Assembly: GCA_024195585.1 (NCBI GenBank)
Contig: SWBL01000024.1
Span: forward strand, 1 to 64,000
Direction: 5' to 3'
Length of the DNA: 64,000 nt
Source: Aureobasidium sp. EXF-3400
Taxonomy: Eukaryota; Ascomycota; Dothideomycetes; Dothideales; Saccotheciaceae
Below are positions 1-10,898 of this stretch, in pieces (position 1 is the first letter of the stretch; the number at the start of each line of letters is the position of its first letter). Under the pieces are notes generated by a model, which was not told the DNA's origin, searched no databases, and saw only the letters and a list, made by a program, of their open reading frames with translations. The translations under genes were made by a program, and so were the position numbers.

Positions 1-60
1 CTAACATATACTCATTCACAGACCCAATGATCGAGAGGGAGAGAAGATACTCGCACTTGA

Positions 61-2225
61 TCAACGTACCGAGCTGGTCTGTCTCTCAAACTCTTTCGGT
101 CTCCTCTCCGAGTCATCCTGTAATCTGAGTTGTTCCAGACGCAGTGGATCTGTATCGTCCGTGCGTGCGGGTGTGGCGCTCTGTGCGGTACTTGTGTTGA
201 CAGCAGCCGATGGAGGAAGACCGCTCTTCATCGACTGAGCAAGGGCAGCGAGTCTATCCCACTTTTCTTGTCTGGTTCTCTTTACTTCGGGCGCGTTGTT
301 CTGTTGCTCGGTGTAATCGTGGGAACAATCGTCAAACAGCTGAGGGTTAACCTCCATAAACAGTTTCATGGCATTGTATACCATCCCATGGATTGTTCTG
401 TGGCGAGTTAGCTGACAATGTTCAAGACACTAAATATGGCTATCACGTACCTGTTCCAATGTCCCTTCGAATTCTCGTAGAGAGGCGCAAACATTATCGG
501 TAGAATAACATCAACATTGTCGCTGACAAGATTGCAGAAATATTCATTGTTCCAGAAGTATAGAGCGCGTTCGGCAACCTACAGTCTTGTTAGAATCGGC
601 TCCGATGCAAGGTTGCAAAGATGAACATACCTGGAAGTGTGGACTGGCCACGGACTTGGCGAGCTGACTGAATAGAGCTTCCTGGACCTTAGCAAATTCG
701 GCAGGATCCATGACCTCGAAGATATCCTCGACCTCGTTCAAGAACATGACTTCTTTGGTGCTGTTGACCTTGGGCCAGTATCGCAGGAGACCGAGCACAA
801 CCTCTTCAGTCAAAGCGGCGTCTTTCTCCAAGAATTGCACAATACAGTACGCGAGTTGGGGGTGGTACATGCTCAGACTCTTTACCTTGTGCAGAGGGAT
901 GAGGACGCGAGTCAGGAAGAGCTTGTGTTCCTCCTTGAGCGGCAGAGCAAAACCGTTGATAATGGAGCCCAGGATTTCAAGAAGTTCGGCAATTCCGTTG
1001 AAGCGCTCAGTTTCGTAGATGAATTGGAAAAAGACATTGTTGATAGAACGTCTGATGAATGATCTCAAGTTGAGGAACTTGCCATAGATACGGTGAAGAG
1101 TCGTTTTGAGGAAATCACGCTCGCGAGGATCTTCGGAGTCGAAAAGGTCGAGCAATGCCAGAACAAAGCTGTGGTCAATATATTGCTTGGCATAGTTTGT
1201 GTTGAAATCAGGACTCTCGATGAAACGGAGGAAGAATTCATAAACCACTTGGATGTGGGGCCAGGCGACTTCGAGGACTGGCTCGTCTTCTTCAGGGTCG
1301 AATGCGTCGCCTTGGGGATTCATTGGAGGAGGAATTGGGCGGAACAAGTTCTTGCTGAACATTTCGACGACTCTGGGGTACATTGGCTCGGAGATGACCT
1401 GGCGGTTCTGAGCGACGTAATCGAGCAATTCGTGCAGCGCAAGGCGCTTGATCTCCTTTGATTTCATGTCGGCGCTTGCATCGTTGAAGTCAAATATGAT
1501 GTTGCACTGGTCGAGTTTCTGCATAAATAGCTCCTGGCGTCTGTTGGGAGGAACCTCGTGAAAGCCGGGCAGCTTTTCCAGCTCGCGCTGTCTCTGATCT
1601 GAAATGTCGAACCTCGAAGAATGTTGGCGCTTGGGAGTGCGCACACCCTCGGGGACTGTATCTTTGGGAGTGGCCTGCAATCTGTCGAACAGCAGCGACT
1701 TTTGGCCAGCCTTTGGTGGGGCCAGGTCGTGAGGCATGGTTTCAGCGGCGCCAGGAGGAGGGACATGCTGAGTCTGGTGAGAAAAGAAAAGCTGTATGTT
1801 TTCTGGATTGGACTTTACTTACAGGAGCGCTGGGACTGATGACGACACTAGGGTTTACACCTTGCTGGTTGTAGCGGTTGGGGCTTTGAGTGCCGTTAGC
1901 ACCCTGATGTTGCTGGATGTATTGGTGTTGCGACATTGCGGGCTGCTGCTGGTTTGATGACGGGGCATCGTTTGATGATTTGCGGGTTTCGGCAAGATTT
2001 TGGGTCGAGGACGAGGGGGTGCCAGCAGGCGACTGAGCAGCGCCGCCGTGAGGGGAAGCGGTGCCGGATGATTGTTCCTTGCTCGCTTTCTTTGAGATCT
2101 TGTTGCTGTCCTTAGCTCGCGAGAGCTGCTCGTGCTGAGGTCGTTAGCCATGGTAAGTCTTGGTGGGCGTGGTTCAATGTAGCTGGGGGACTGCCTACCA
2201 CGCGCTGTCTGAAACCCTTCATCAT
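61..2225 (-). CDS. RTS1: Protein phosphatase 2A regulatory subunit B56 (Rts1/Par1 type)
   Basis: Regulatory B56 (B') subunit that targets the PP2A catalytic core to its substrates. My model has five exons: 2225-2199, 2125-1823, 1773-631, 578-451 and 397-61, giving 645 aa. It starts MMKGFRQRV, joins to [13 protein letters not shown], and has a Ser/Gln/Asn-rich disordered N-terminus (about residues 20-120). The conserved HEAT-like B56 core follows, with family signatures such as [53 protein letters not shown] and NPQLFDDC. The Met-Met start at 2225 was chosen because the short basic first exon matches the usual fungal B56 N-terminus. All exon joins keep frame. The stop (61-63) lies inside a GTACGT that resembles a splice donor, so a further 3' exon beyond the window edge is possible. 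Family identity is near certain; the exact C-terminus is less sure. Confidence 0.93.
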
Positions 2226-2835
2226 GGGTAGTGATGAATTAGAAAGTATTGGCCCTCGGCCTGGAAAGATCCCGCTTCGTCACGGCGTCGGGGATGGGAA
2301 TGTTCGGCCGACTATGAGCTGAGAAGGTGGTCGCGGTGTTGGTGTGCAGGGGATGATGATACGGCAGCGTGTCGGATTGCTAGACGTGGGACCTAGGGAC
2401 ACGGCACAAGTGTCGGATGGGGTTCCGAGCTTCGCCAGGAGCTAGGGCAACAATGGCTCTGGGATTGGATTGCTGATAGGAGAGTGGTGAACAATGGCTT
2501 GTCTTGTCTGAAGCAGGACAATTAGAGTAGCTATGGCGGATGGTTGTTGACGCTCCCCAAGTTGGCTACAACCAGCACGCTTAGGACGACCAGCCTTGGC
2601 ACCCGCGCCCCTCCCGCGGGACCCTCAAGCCGCCTCCAAATCTCCCAAAAGTCAAGTGACAATCTCAGGAGCGTTTCAGCAATATCAGCCTCATGCACTA
2701 TTGACTGTCGTGCCCGCATATCACACTATCCTCGTACTGCCATCACCCTGTACTGCTCCCGACCTCGACTCCCCACATTTCAACAACGAGTCAGGCCGAC
2801 CGCATGCTCTTCATCAAACAACAAAACACTCCATC
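2226..2835. promoter_or_regulatory. Divergent intergenic region, B56 / TFIIIC subunit
   Basis: 610 bp between the starts of two divergently transcribed genes. It should hold both promoters and 5' leaders. I see no RNA gene or repeat. The open frame that continues upstream of 2836 has no ATG in a good context, so it is treated as leader. Confidence 0.4.
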
Positions 2836-4700
2836 ATGACCGACCAACGGCCAGATCTGGCCTCCAACCGCCATCAATTGGCTGACTGGTTGAACGTGTC
2901 TTCTGACAGGGTTGTTACTGTAGAGCATCCCTCCATCATCAAAGATATTGACAAGGGTCTGCAATCTCTTGGCGGAGAACATCACATCAAACATGTAGGT
3001 CAAATACTTTTCGAAAATCTACTATGCCATGTCATCTGATCGACTTGCTATGATAGCTGCTTGCTCCTGCTGGTCAGACCTTATCTGTTGGTCTATCCTT
3101 GCGCCCACATGATCCCCTCGTCAAGAAGCTCGTCTCGAAAGAGATGCCAGTTCAAAACCTTCTCCTTCGTGTGACTGTCCCACGCCGAACAGGTCGTAAA
3201 AGAAAGCGCGGCTCTGATGATCCTTTCGAATATCAAGGTGATAGGCAGGAGAGCTCCAATGGAGATACTGAAGGTACTGCTACGTCAATTCCTGTGACGG
3301 CTGAACAGCTACGTCGCCGACTCGTTGACAACAAGGATGCATATACCATACAGCCCGTCGCAACAATCAAGCAAACTCACAGATTCCGCGCCCTACCAGA
3401 TTTTCAGCTGCGAGCCGGTTCTCAACCGGTCATGCACCAAATTGGCAAGGGTCTTATCAATCCTACGAGTGAGTTTCTTTTGTCCCTGAGAGCTTATATG
3501 GCCTAACGAGAACAGTATCGAGCATCAAGAACTTCAAGGTCGACATGACCCCTGGTCGACCAGCCGACGAAGAGCTCATTGCACCTCCCAACTTTACTTC
3601 ATTCGAGCAGTCTTTGAACTATCTCTACAAACAAAACCCTGGTGTTACACATGTGACAGACGAGAAGGGTCGTGTCAAGACTGTCAACACGCAAGCTCCC
3701 AAGAAACGACAAGTGGTCTCGGTAGCTCATGATGTCGAGAAGGTGCCGACGGAGCCGCCCAAAGGTCTCGTCCCCATCGAGAAGCAATCCGAAGCCCTTC
3801 AGCAATGTGTCAAGAATCTGCTGGAGCTGCTTGAATCCAGACCTGCAGTCACACGACGTGTGGCATGCAATCTCGTCGATTGGGGCAATGAAGCACTCTT
3901 CAAGGAAGCAACGCAGTATGTGGGGTACAGTTTCAAATCAGGTCCCTTCAGAGATACACTTGTCAAGTACGGCCTCGACCCTCGTACTGATCCAAAGTAT
4001 CGTTGTTATCAGACTTTTTCGTTCCAGCTCATTTCAAAGGACAAAGTCATTGCTGCAGCCAAGAAGATGAGAGACGGCAAGAATCAGTGGATCAGAAGCG
4101 ATCGTTACAAGAAAGACGAAGAGCCCTCACATGTATTTGATGGCAAGAGTATGACCACCAACGGAAAGACATGGCAGGTCTGTGACATCAAAGAGCCTGT
4201 CCTTGCAGGTTTGCTAGCCACCAAGAACCTGCGATCTGAATTTGATGTATGTTGTCAAACCCCATCTTTCCATCTCACCTTTCTAACAAGTATAGCCTGT
4301 AAACTATGGCTGGTACCTCAACGGCACAGTTGCCAAAGCACGTATCATAATGCGAGACATGATTGGAATGATGCTCAATGGGCAGGCTCCTGACACAGCA
4401 TCCTACCAGACGGTGTCGTCTATCCCTGACGAGATTGACAAGACAACATACCCACAGACCTATTTTGAGAGAGGTGCTCACCCCGAGAAGGTGATGCAAT
4501 TGTCCGGAGAGATCAGAAACCTGGTCAAGACAGATATTGCTCAGAGAGTCCGAGACAAATTCAGAGGAGAAGGAGAGATTTATGGTGATGAAAATACGCA
4601 AGGTGGCGCAGAAGACGAAGACGTTGAGGGAGATGGAATGGAAGATGACGGAGAGATGGAGGGTGACCTTGAAGACTTCGGAGGCGAGACGGAGGCTTAA
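2836..4700 (+). CDS. sfc1: Transcription factor TFIIIC subunit 5 (tau95/Sfc1)
   Basis: DNA-binding subunit of TFIIIC, which recognises internal A-box promoters of tRNA genes and helps recruit TFIIIB and RNA polymerase III. Exons 2836-2994, 3057-3468, 3516-4246 and 4296-4700 give 568 aa in a continuous frame. The N-terminal part (to about residue 190) has the tau95 N-terminal signature: a VEHPSII entry, then LSLRPHDPLVKKLVSKEMP and NLLLRVTVPRRTGRKRKRG. The central and C-terminal part carries NFTSFEQSLNYLYKQNPGV, the winged-helix-like stretch around ESRPAVTRRVACNLVDWG, and PVNYGWYLNGTVAKARIIMR. The last about 50 residues are strongly acidic (EDEDVEGDGMEDDGEMEGD), typical of the family. Start ATG 2836 opens MTDQRPDLASNRHQLADWL; introns are 47-62 nt. 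Confidence 0.9.
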
Positions 4701-5396
4701 CTCGTTGATCAGTGCATGAACAGTAAGTAGGTGCAGATGGTAAGAACAAAACAGTATTGACCTCTGTGTCACCCTTTCCGATTTTGTCAGAATTGTGGTT
4801 TCATTCACTTGGCATGATCGTCTAGTGACGAGCAAGTGAGAGCTAACCAGCGAGAATAAAACACAACTTGCAGCACTGACTTGCAAGGAAACTGTTTTTG
4901 GCACTCCTGACAAGAACCCTCCACCTACTTTCACTACCTCAATTCGCTGGAACGCTACAGCACTTCCTGGGACACTGTAATCTCGACCCCTCAGACCCAT
5001 CGCGCCGAACAATCGCGCGCACAAAGTGCACTCCGATCTCTGCGCAAAACATCTTAAGGCAGTACGCCAGATCTCAGTGGGAGAAACAACTCTCAGCTTC
5101 ACTAAGCATCATCACCGAGATCTCTGACGACACAAACAATACTCAAGTCTTCACTTTTGATTGCGCCGCAGACAGTATCCCTTCATTTCTCGAAGAATCA
5201 TCACAACTCACCAACCCTACCGTCAATTTTTCCTCTCAAGCTATCACAACGATACTTTCCGCTGCGCACCGCAAAGACGCCATCTACTCTGCCGTCGCCA
5301 AGATGGTGTGTAAAGTTTATGATTCCTCGATTGGACGCATACTGACACCATTCCCAGGAGCCTCCTCAAGGCGATCGCGACCTCTCGCTGCCTGGC
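4701..5396. other. Intergenic region with a Met-less open frame
   Basis: 3' end of the TFIIIC gene and upstream region of the F-box gene. A frame without stops runs from about 4898 to 5305 but contains no ATG until 5303. That ATG is followed directly by a GTGTGTAA donor-like site, and an acceptor CCCAG ends at 5357. Nothing else recognisable. Confidence 0.35.
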
Positions 5397-6926
5397 ATGC
5401 CTACTGAGATTCTCTCACTCATTATCAATCTGGTCGATTCTGAATCTCTCAAAACCTTGCGCCTCACCAACAAGTGCCTTTGCGCTATCTCCAGCGGTCC
5501 CTTCGCAAAGCGGCACTTGTCTGAGCGCAAGCATGTTGCTTCTGCGTATAGCATGGAAGCCCTCGTCAAGATCACAGCTCATCCTTTCTTTGGCAAATTC
5601 GTCAAAACAGTAATTATCAGTGGTTCCCGTCCAGATGTTCGCAAGAACCCACTTTTGGAAGGCGTCCCCCGATCTTGCGTCCAGTGTCCGGGTCACATTC
5701 TACTTTGCCAAAATCCTGCCCCCCACCATCTCGCTATGGGTTTTGAGCAACTTCGGGTCAAACTTGAGGAGGCGTTCTCCAACATCAGACAACACTCGTC
5801 ATCGGTGTCCATCGGGGTCTGCGATACCGCATACAGGTGCTATGGCTCTACTTACTACCACGCAGACTGTTACATGATGTCTGATCAGCGTAACTTTCCA
5901 AGCAGTCACTACTCTGGACGAGATGAGTGTAATCAATTCAGGAAGATTTTCAAAGAGACCTTTCGAGCAGCACAAAAGTCTGGATGTAACATTGATGGCA
6001 TCAAGCTTGACCTCTTCAGCATCTGCATGCCATATACAGATAGAACGCATCACGGATCAGAGGTCCGGAGCCTATTGCGCCATGTTCTTGTTCGTCTGCC
6101 TGGAGCCTTGAGCTTCGAATTGAGTTTGGAGATGTGTAACTCATACAGACCTCGATATTGTCTGAGGTATGATCGCAATACAGGCGAGCTTGACTTGGCT
6201 GGGCTCAACCTTGATTCGAGCACGTACCTAAAAGATACAGGTCCCGACGTGGAGTCTTTGCTCTCTCGTCTCTCAACCTGTTCATTGACCCAAGTCAAGC
6301 TCAAAAATTGCTCGTTCGAGAAACCAGACCTGTCGTGGTTTTACAGCAAGACACTCAGAACATTCACGCTGCACAACGTAGGTTCCTACACAGAATATTT
6401 CGACACCAACCTCTGGAGCACTATCCTTGATCGACTTGCACGTAAGACTCATCTGACGTACCTCGAGATGTCGCAATGCCGTTATCGTTTTTCTGAAGGA
6501 GAAAATGTGGCCAATGACTTCCATGGGTACAAACCATGGTTCCAACTTCCAAGTGGCGTGTATGAATTGAGGAACCCACTTAGGTGGAGCTCAGAATTCA
6601 TCTTGGCACCTTCTGGAGATGTGGATGAGGCTATCATCTTGACTGATCAAACAAGCATCTCTGGTCAGCTTAAGGCACTGGCAGACCGCGTGGCACAACT
6701 GGAACTCGACAAAATCGCTGAGATTGAAAGAGACGGTTATGTTCGTACTGACATCGTTGGCATCTCCAAGAAATCTCAGTCAGAGGAGGACATCGTTTCT
6801 GGCGGGGATGATGATGACGAAGTGGAAGATGACGGAAGTGCTGAGGCCAACATTGACAAAAGCGAGCACGAAGAAGATGAGGACCAAGACGAACACAAAC
6901 ACACCGTCGAGTCGTCTGCGATCTGA
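5397..6926 (+). CDS. F-box domain protein, function unknown
   Basis: 509-aa protein opening with a clear F-box, MPTEILSLIINLVDSESLKTLRLTNKCL (split here as MPTEILSLII / NLVDSESLKTLRLTNK), which in this family binds Skp1 of an SCF ubiquitin ligase. The rest has no recognised repeat. It contains Cys/His-rich stretches (CVQCPGHILLC) and a very acidic C-terminal tail (about residues 455-500, runs of D and E). Start: ATG 5397 is the first Met of the F-box. A longer model is possible: ATG 5303 (good context) as a 3-nt exon, intron 5306-5357, then 14 further in-frame codons ending LSLPGM, for 523 aa. Substrates cannot be inferred. Confidence 0.8.
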   Translation: MPTEILSLIINLVDSESLKTLRLTNKCLCAISSGPFAKRHLSERKHVASAYSMEALVKITAHPFFGKFVKTVIISGSRPDVRKNPLLEGVPRSCVQCPGHILLCQNPAPHHLAMGFEQLRVKLEEAFSNIRQHSSSVSIGVCDTAYRCYGSTYYHADCYMMSDQRNFPSSHYSGRDECNQFRKIFKETFRAAQKSGCNIDGIKLDLFSICMPYTDRTHHGSEVRSLLRHVLVRLPGALSFELSLEMCNSYRPRYCLRYDRNTGELDLAGLNLDSSTYLKDTGPDVESLLSRLSTCSLTQVKLKNCSFEKPDLSWFYSKTLRTFTLHNVGSYTEYFDTNLWSTILDRLARKTHLTYLEMSQCRYRFSEGENVANDFHGYKPWFQLPSGVYELRNPLRWSSEFILAPSGDVDEAIILTDQTSISGQLKALADRVAQLELDKIAEIERDGYVRTDIVGISKKSQSEEDIVSGGDDDDEVEDDGSAEANIDKSEHEEDEDQDEHKHTVESSAI

Positions 6927-7259
6927 GCTGGACGAAAACGAGTATGGAGGCATCCTCATTCGCTCAAAGATGTGCAGAATATGCCGTTCGTAGCGCAGGC
7001 CAAGGAAAAGTGCAACCAAGCACAGGGCCTTTTTTCTTCTTTCGACAAGGCGGGAGAAATAATACAGGAGTTGAAAAGAGACAAAGACAGATTGAAACAG
7101 AGAACAGATGAGCAAAACAAGAATAGAACACTCAGAGTCAGCGGCAACAAACAAAATCGCAGAAGCTCTTCGCTCACAGCTTTTCTTTTGGATTGTGTTC
7201 TCTATACAAAATTCCAGTTATAGCTGTAATGCTCCTCGTCTTAGTCGCCGAGACATAGC
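6927..7259. other. Convergent intergenic region
   Basis: 3' flanks of the F-box gene (+) and the exopolyphosphatase gene (-). It is A/G-rich around 7020-7160. No gene seen. Confidence 0.4.
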
Positions 7260-8596
7260 TCAGCCTGACATGGCTTCTCTAAGTAGCGGGGCAACCTGTT
7301 TCCTGCTAGCGGAAAGATTTCCTTGCCTCCAAATATGTAACCAGTGTTCACCACTCTCATCAGCATCTTCCTCATCCAATTGAAGTTTTTGGCTAGACGA
7401 GTCGGCGAACTTTTTGCATGCAGCAAAGCCTCGCTCATCTGCCGCCAACACAGCGACTTCTCTGGCGAAGTTTCCATCTTCTGTCTCGTAGGCAGTCATG
7501 ATGGAGAAAATGCACAAGTCTCTCTCTTGCGCAAACTTTTTCGCAGCGTGGAGGAGGGGTAGGAAGGAGTTGTCGTTTTTATCTTCGTTGATCTTGCTCT
7601 TGAGGAAAGAGATGGGTTGGACAACTGCACTGGTGCCGAGGTTCAATCCGTTTTCTGTCCATTGCTTATAGTCCTTTCTTAAGATCTCCTCCACACTGAG
7701 AGAGTTGAGGTCCTTCTTAGCATCATTGATTTCCTTGAAGAAAGCACTTCTATCGAATCGAGCACTAATCTTTGCGCATTGGATGATTTTGGCTTCGAGG
7801 TATTTGACGGCGTCTTTGTCGTGTTGCGTGGTCTTGTGTTCGTCTTCAAGGTTCATGGTATCGATAATCACAGAAGCCAGAGCAAGCTGAGCTACTTGGG
7901 CATCCCAGAGTGAAGTCACGGCTTCATCTTCCATCGAGGTATCGCCTTGTGCTTGGGCTGCTCCAGTAGAGGATGTACCACTTGACAGGCTATCCCAAGC
8001 TTCGCGGCAGTGGTTTACAATCAGACTTGTGCAGCTTCCACTGGTTGTAATGATGCGAGGTTCATCGCCTGTATCTTTGGGGACTTTTCCCTCGTCGGCG
8101 TGATGGTCGATCACGCCTACCACGCGATCAGCATAGATGGCGCCAAGCTTGCCTTGCAAAGCATTGTGGTCGACTAAGATCCATCTCGTCGATTCTGGCA
8201 CCAGAGTTTCTTTGATCGTGGCGAGGTCAGGAAGATCATCAAGAGTGATCAAATGGTCTTGCTGGATGTTTGCATGTGGTAGCAAAGCCAACAGTTCAGG
8301 CCTCAGATTTATATCCACTTCAGGAATGTTTAATAGAGGTATGTGCAAAGTGGCAGGAGATTTTGTCGAATGCGTGATAGACTTGAGGTATGCATATACA
8401 ATCGAACTTGTGATAGAGTCAAGATCTTGAAACACGTATCAGTTTTGTGTATCTCCAGTGCAAAAATGGGGAACAACAAACCTGCAGATTCATTGCCAAT
8501 AACCAAGGTGACTTTTTCTTTTTGGTCTATAGCTTTTTTCAAGCTGGATTTTGCTTGTCTGAGAAAAGCTCCTAGAGAATTTCTGGGGATAGCCAT
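7260..8596 (-). CDS. PPX1: Exopolyphosphatase (DHH family, Ppx1)
   Basis: Hydrolyses inorganic polyphosphate from chain ends; fungal Ppx1 is mainly cytosolic, with a mitochondrial pool. Exon 1 is 8596-8482, the intron 8481-8426, exon 2 8425-7260; 426 aa. DHH phosphoesterase motifs are present in order: VIGNESAGDLDSITSSIVYA (residues about 32-51, split across the intron), WILVDHN (about 117-123) and GVIDHHADEG (about 138-147) with the metal-binding DHH. The C-terminal DHHA2 region follows (about 235-420). The start ATG 8596 gives MAIPRNSLGAFLRQAKSSL, matching the usual short N-terminal helix. It is divergent from the next gene, with only 150 bp between start codons. Confidence 0.93.
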
Positions 8597-8746
8597 GGTT
8601 TGGTATAGATGTACCTTTATGATGAGAGCTTCGAGAAGGAAAGAAGTCGGAGACAGGGTCGCTTGTGCGCGGTGGTCAATGACGAGTGCGGGGCGATTGG
8701 TAATTACTCGTGCAATCAATTCACCTTTGAGTGTTTCCTCCACGAC
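8597..8746. promoter_or_regulatory. Short bidirectional promoter, PPX1 / Ca3427-like gene
   Basis: 150 bp separate the ATG of the exopolyphosphatase (8596, -) from the upstream ATG of the binding-protein-like gene (8747, +). Both promoters must overlap here or extend into the neighbouring gene. Confidence 0.45.
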
Positions 8747-9821
8747 ATGTTCTCAGGAAGACTTGTATCTACTAGAAATATTGCAACTCGTGGATTCGCT
8801 ACAACATCAAGGATGGCCGCAGAAAGACTACGCATTGGGTACATTCCCGGTGAGCAATGGACATCTCCGAGAAGCTATACTGTACATACCAAGCTAACAC
8901 CAACATCAAGAACATTTCTCGACACCGCTACACTTCGCCATCAAGCACTTTGGCCTCGAAGCCGACATCAAGCCATTCCCCACCGGCACTGGCGCCCTCA
9001 CAGCATCTCTCAAGGACAACAGCATCGACGTCGCAATCGGCTTGACCGAGGGCTTCATCGCAGACCTGGGGAAGACAAATGCAAGCAAGGAAACACCTGC
9101 CTACAAATTAGTCGGCACATACGTCGAGAGCCCGTTATGCTGGGCCATCAGTGTTGGAAACAAGAGTTCTATCAACAACGAGAATGAATTGAATGGCAAG
9201 AGAGTCGGTGTTTCACGCATTGGCAGTGGATCTTATGTCATGTCATACGTCCTTGCTGATCAGAAGGGCTGGCTGGAGAAGTCAAAGAAGCCTTTTGAGG
9301 TTGTACCACTGGGGGACTTCAAGGCCCTTAGACACGGCGTCAATGAAGGAGACAAGGCTGACTTCTTCATGTGGGAGCACGTAAGTCATGTTTGAAATGC
9401 AGAAGCCCATGAGCTATGCTAACCTTCGCAATCACAGTTCACAACAAAAAAGTTCTATGACAACGGCGAGCTGAAGCGAGTTGGCGATATCTACACGCCC
9501 TGGCCTAGCTGGATGATTGTAGCAAGAGATGCCAAGGACAAGAAGCTGGAAGACATGGCAGAGAAGCTGAACCAAGGAGTCAAGTACTTCCGCGAGCACC
9601 AAGAAGAGTCGGTCGAGCACATCACTGGCACCATGGAATATTCGCAAGAAGATGCCAACGCCTGGCTTAAGACAGTGAAGTTCGCAGACGACGTTCGCGG
9701 TGTCGAGTCAAGCGTGGTGGAGCACACGATTAGCATACTGAAAAAGGGCGGTGTCCTAGACGACAAAAATGGTGGTGTAGAGGGTATGGTTGCCATCAGT
9801 CGTTCGCAGAAAGGTCAATAG
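8747..9821 (+). CDS. Ca3427-like PBP2-fold protein, likely mitochondrial
   Basis: Three exons: 8747-8849, 8911-9380 and 9438-9821; 318 aa. From residue 23 (MAAERLRIGYIPEHFSTPLH) it matches the type-2 periplasmic-binding fold of the Candida Ca3427-like group, related to SsuA/THI5-type binding proteins. Supporting stretches: FPTGTGALTASLKDNSIDVA, GLTEGFIADL, PLCWAISVG, GKRVGVSRIGSGSYVMSYVL and KADFFMWEHFTTKKF. Upstream of that Met, 22 in-frame codons starting at ATG 8747 (MFSGRLVSTRNIATRGF..) are rich in R, S and T and lack acidic residues, like a mitochondrial presequence. I therefore start at 8747, but ATG 8813 could give a cytosolic form. Ligand unknown; no transporter genes adjoin it, as expected for a eukaryotic orphan binding protein. 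Confidence 0.85.
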
Positions 9822-9908
9822 AGGCTCGAGCAATGTACATAACCGTCGACGAGCAATGCATGATGGTCAACAAGTTACAAGAATATGAGCGGGTATCGTA
9901 ATCTAAAT

Positions 9909-10898
9909 CTAAGCCTCTACAGCAGCAGGCTTCTTTCCTCCTGTGGCAATGAGGTCGAGGAAGCCCTTCTTGGACATCTCACTGACTCTCTCCTCTCTTT
10001 GCGAAATGCCGACCACGCCCTCCTTCTTTGCTTCGCTTCTGGCCTGCTCTCCCTGCACCTGAGCGGCTCTGACAGCGTTGAAAAGCTTGACAACACCACG
10101 TTGAGCAGTCTTTTGCAACCTCCTTTCCGTCTCTTGAATCTCGGCAGTGCTGACCTCGGGGGTGTTCAAGCCCAGAACGTCCTTGACACGACCCTTCTCC
10201 AGCGCCTCCCTCTTCTCAGCATGCAACTTTCTCTTTGCCTTCAATTCGAGTTTCTGGTCGGCCAACTCCTTGGAAGCGGCAGTCGCAGCAGCACTCCTCG
10301 ACAGGACGGGATCTTGTCGTTTCGAGGTGGTGAGTTTTGTGCCGAGAATCTTGGACATGGATGTAGCGAAGGCGGTGGGGTCGTTGCGTTTGCGCGTCTT
10401 TCTCTGGTTTCCTTCTCCGTCTTCGTCGTCGCTTAGGTCCATCTCGTCGTCGTCCTCCAGATCAGATTCGTCTAGGTCCTCGTCGTCCAGCGCATCGAGG
10501 TCCTCAACGTCGTCGTCATCTTGGTCATCATCCTCGTCCTCCTCTTCGCTCTCTGACGGCGGGTCGACCTTCTTGGATTGTTTCAATGCCGACTTGAGTT
10601 TAGGTTGTACTGCGGCAGGTGCGGGCTCTGATTTTGCAGGGGCGGCAGGCTTGGGTGTGACCTTCTCCTCAACAACAGGTGCAGGGACAGCAACAGGCGC
10701 GTCCTCGACCTCTTCATCCGAGTCGTCCATGTTGACGGGCTTGAAGTCGGTTGTGGTGTTTGTGGATCGGACATCGTCTTCGCTCTCGCTGTCACTGTGG
10801 TATGCCTTTTGCTTCTTGAATTTTTTGCTGACGGTCTTCTTGGGCTTGCGGAAGCCCATGCCCTCGGGCCTCTTTCTTTTTGCGCTTGGGTTACCCAT
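9909..10898 (-). CDS. RRP15: Ribosomal RNA processing protein Rrp15
   Basis: 329-aa single-exon gene for a nucleolar factor needed for pre-60S maturation (27S pre-rRNA processing). The N-terminus is very basic (KRKRPEGMGFRKPKKTVSKK). A long Asp/Glu/Ser low-complexity region follows (about residues 40-160, including repeated DDED runs). The Rrp15p domain lies at about 165-325: DPTAFATSMSKILGTKLTTS, KRQDPVLSRSAAA, a basic helix LKAKRKLHAEKREALEKGRV, then ERRLQKTAQRGVVKLFNAV and SKKGFLDLI. Start ATG 10898 is the first Met. It is divergent from SRP54, with 312 bp between starts. Confidence 0.9.
   Translation of the reverse strand: MGNPSAKRKRPEGMGFRKPKKTVSKKFKKQKAYHSDSESEDDVRSTNTTTDFKPVNMDDSDEEVEDAPVAVPAPVVEEKVTPKPAAPAKSEPAPAAVQPKLKSALKQSKKVDPPSESEEEDEDDDQDDDDVEDLDALDDEDLDESDLEDDDEMDLSDDEDGEGNQRKTRKRNDPTAFATSMSKILGTKLTTSKRQDPVLSRSAAATAASKELADQKLELKAKRKLHAEKREALEKGRVKDVLGLNTPEVSTAEIQETERRLQKTAQRGVVKLFNAVRAAQVQGEQARSEAKKEGVVGISQREERVSEMSKKGFLDLIATGGKKPAAVEA

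Noticed and set aside
4275..5102. 275-codon minus-strand open frame
   Set aside because: It overlaps the 3' coding exon of the TFIIIC gene in antisense, shows random composition, and has no domain or splice logic.
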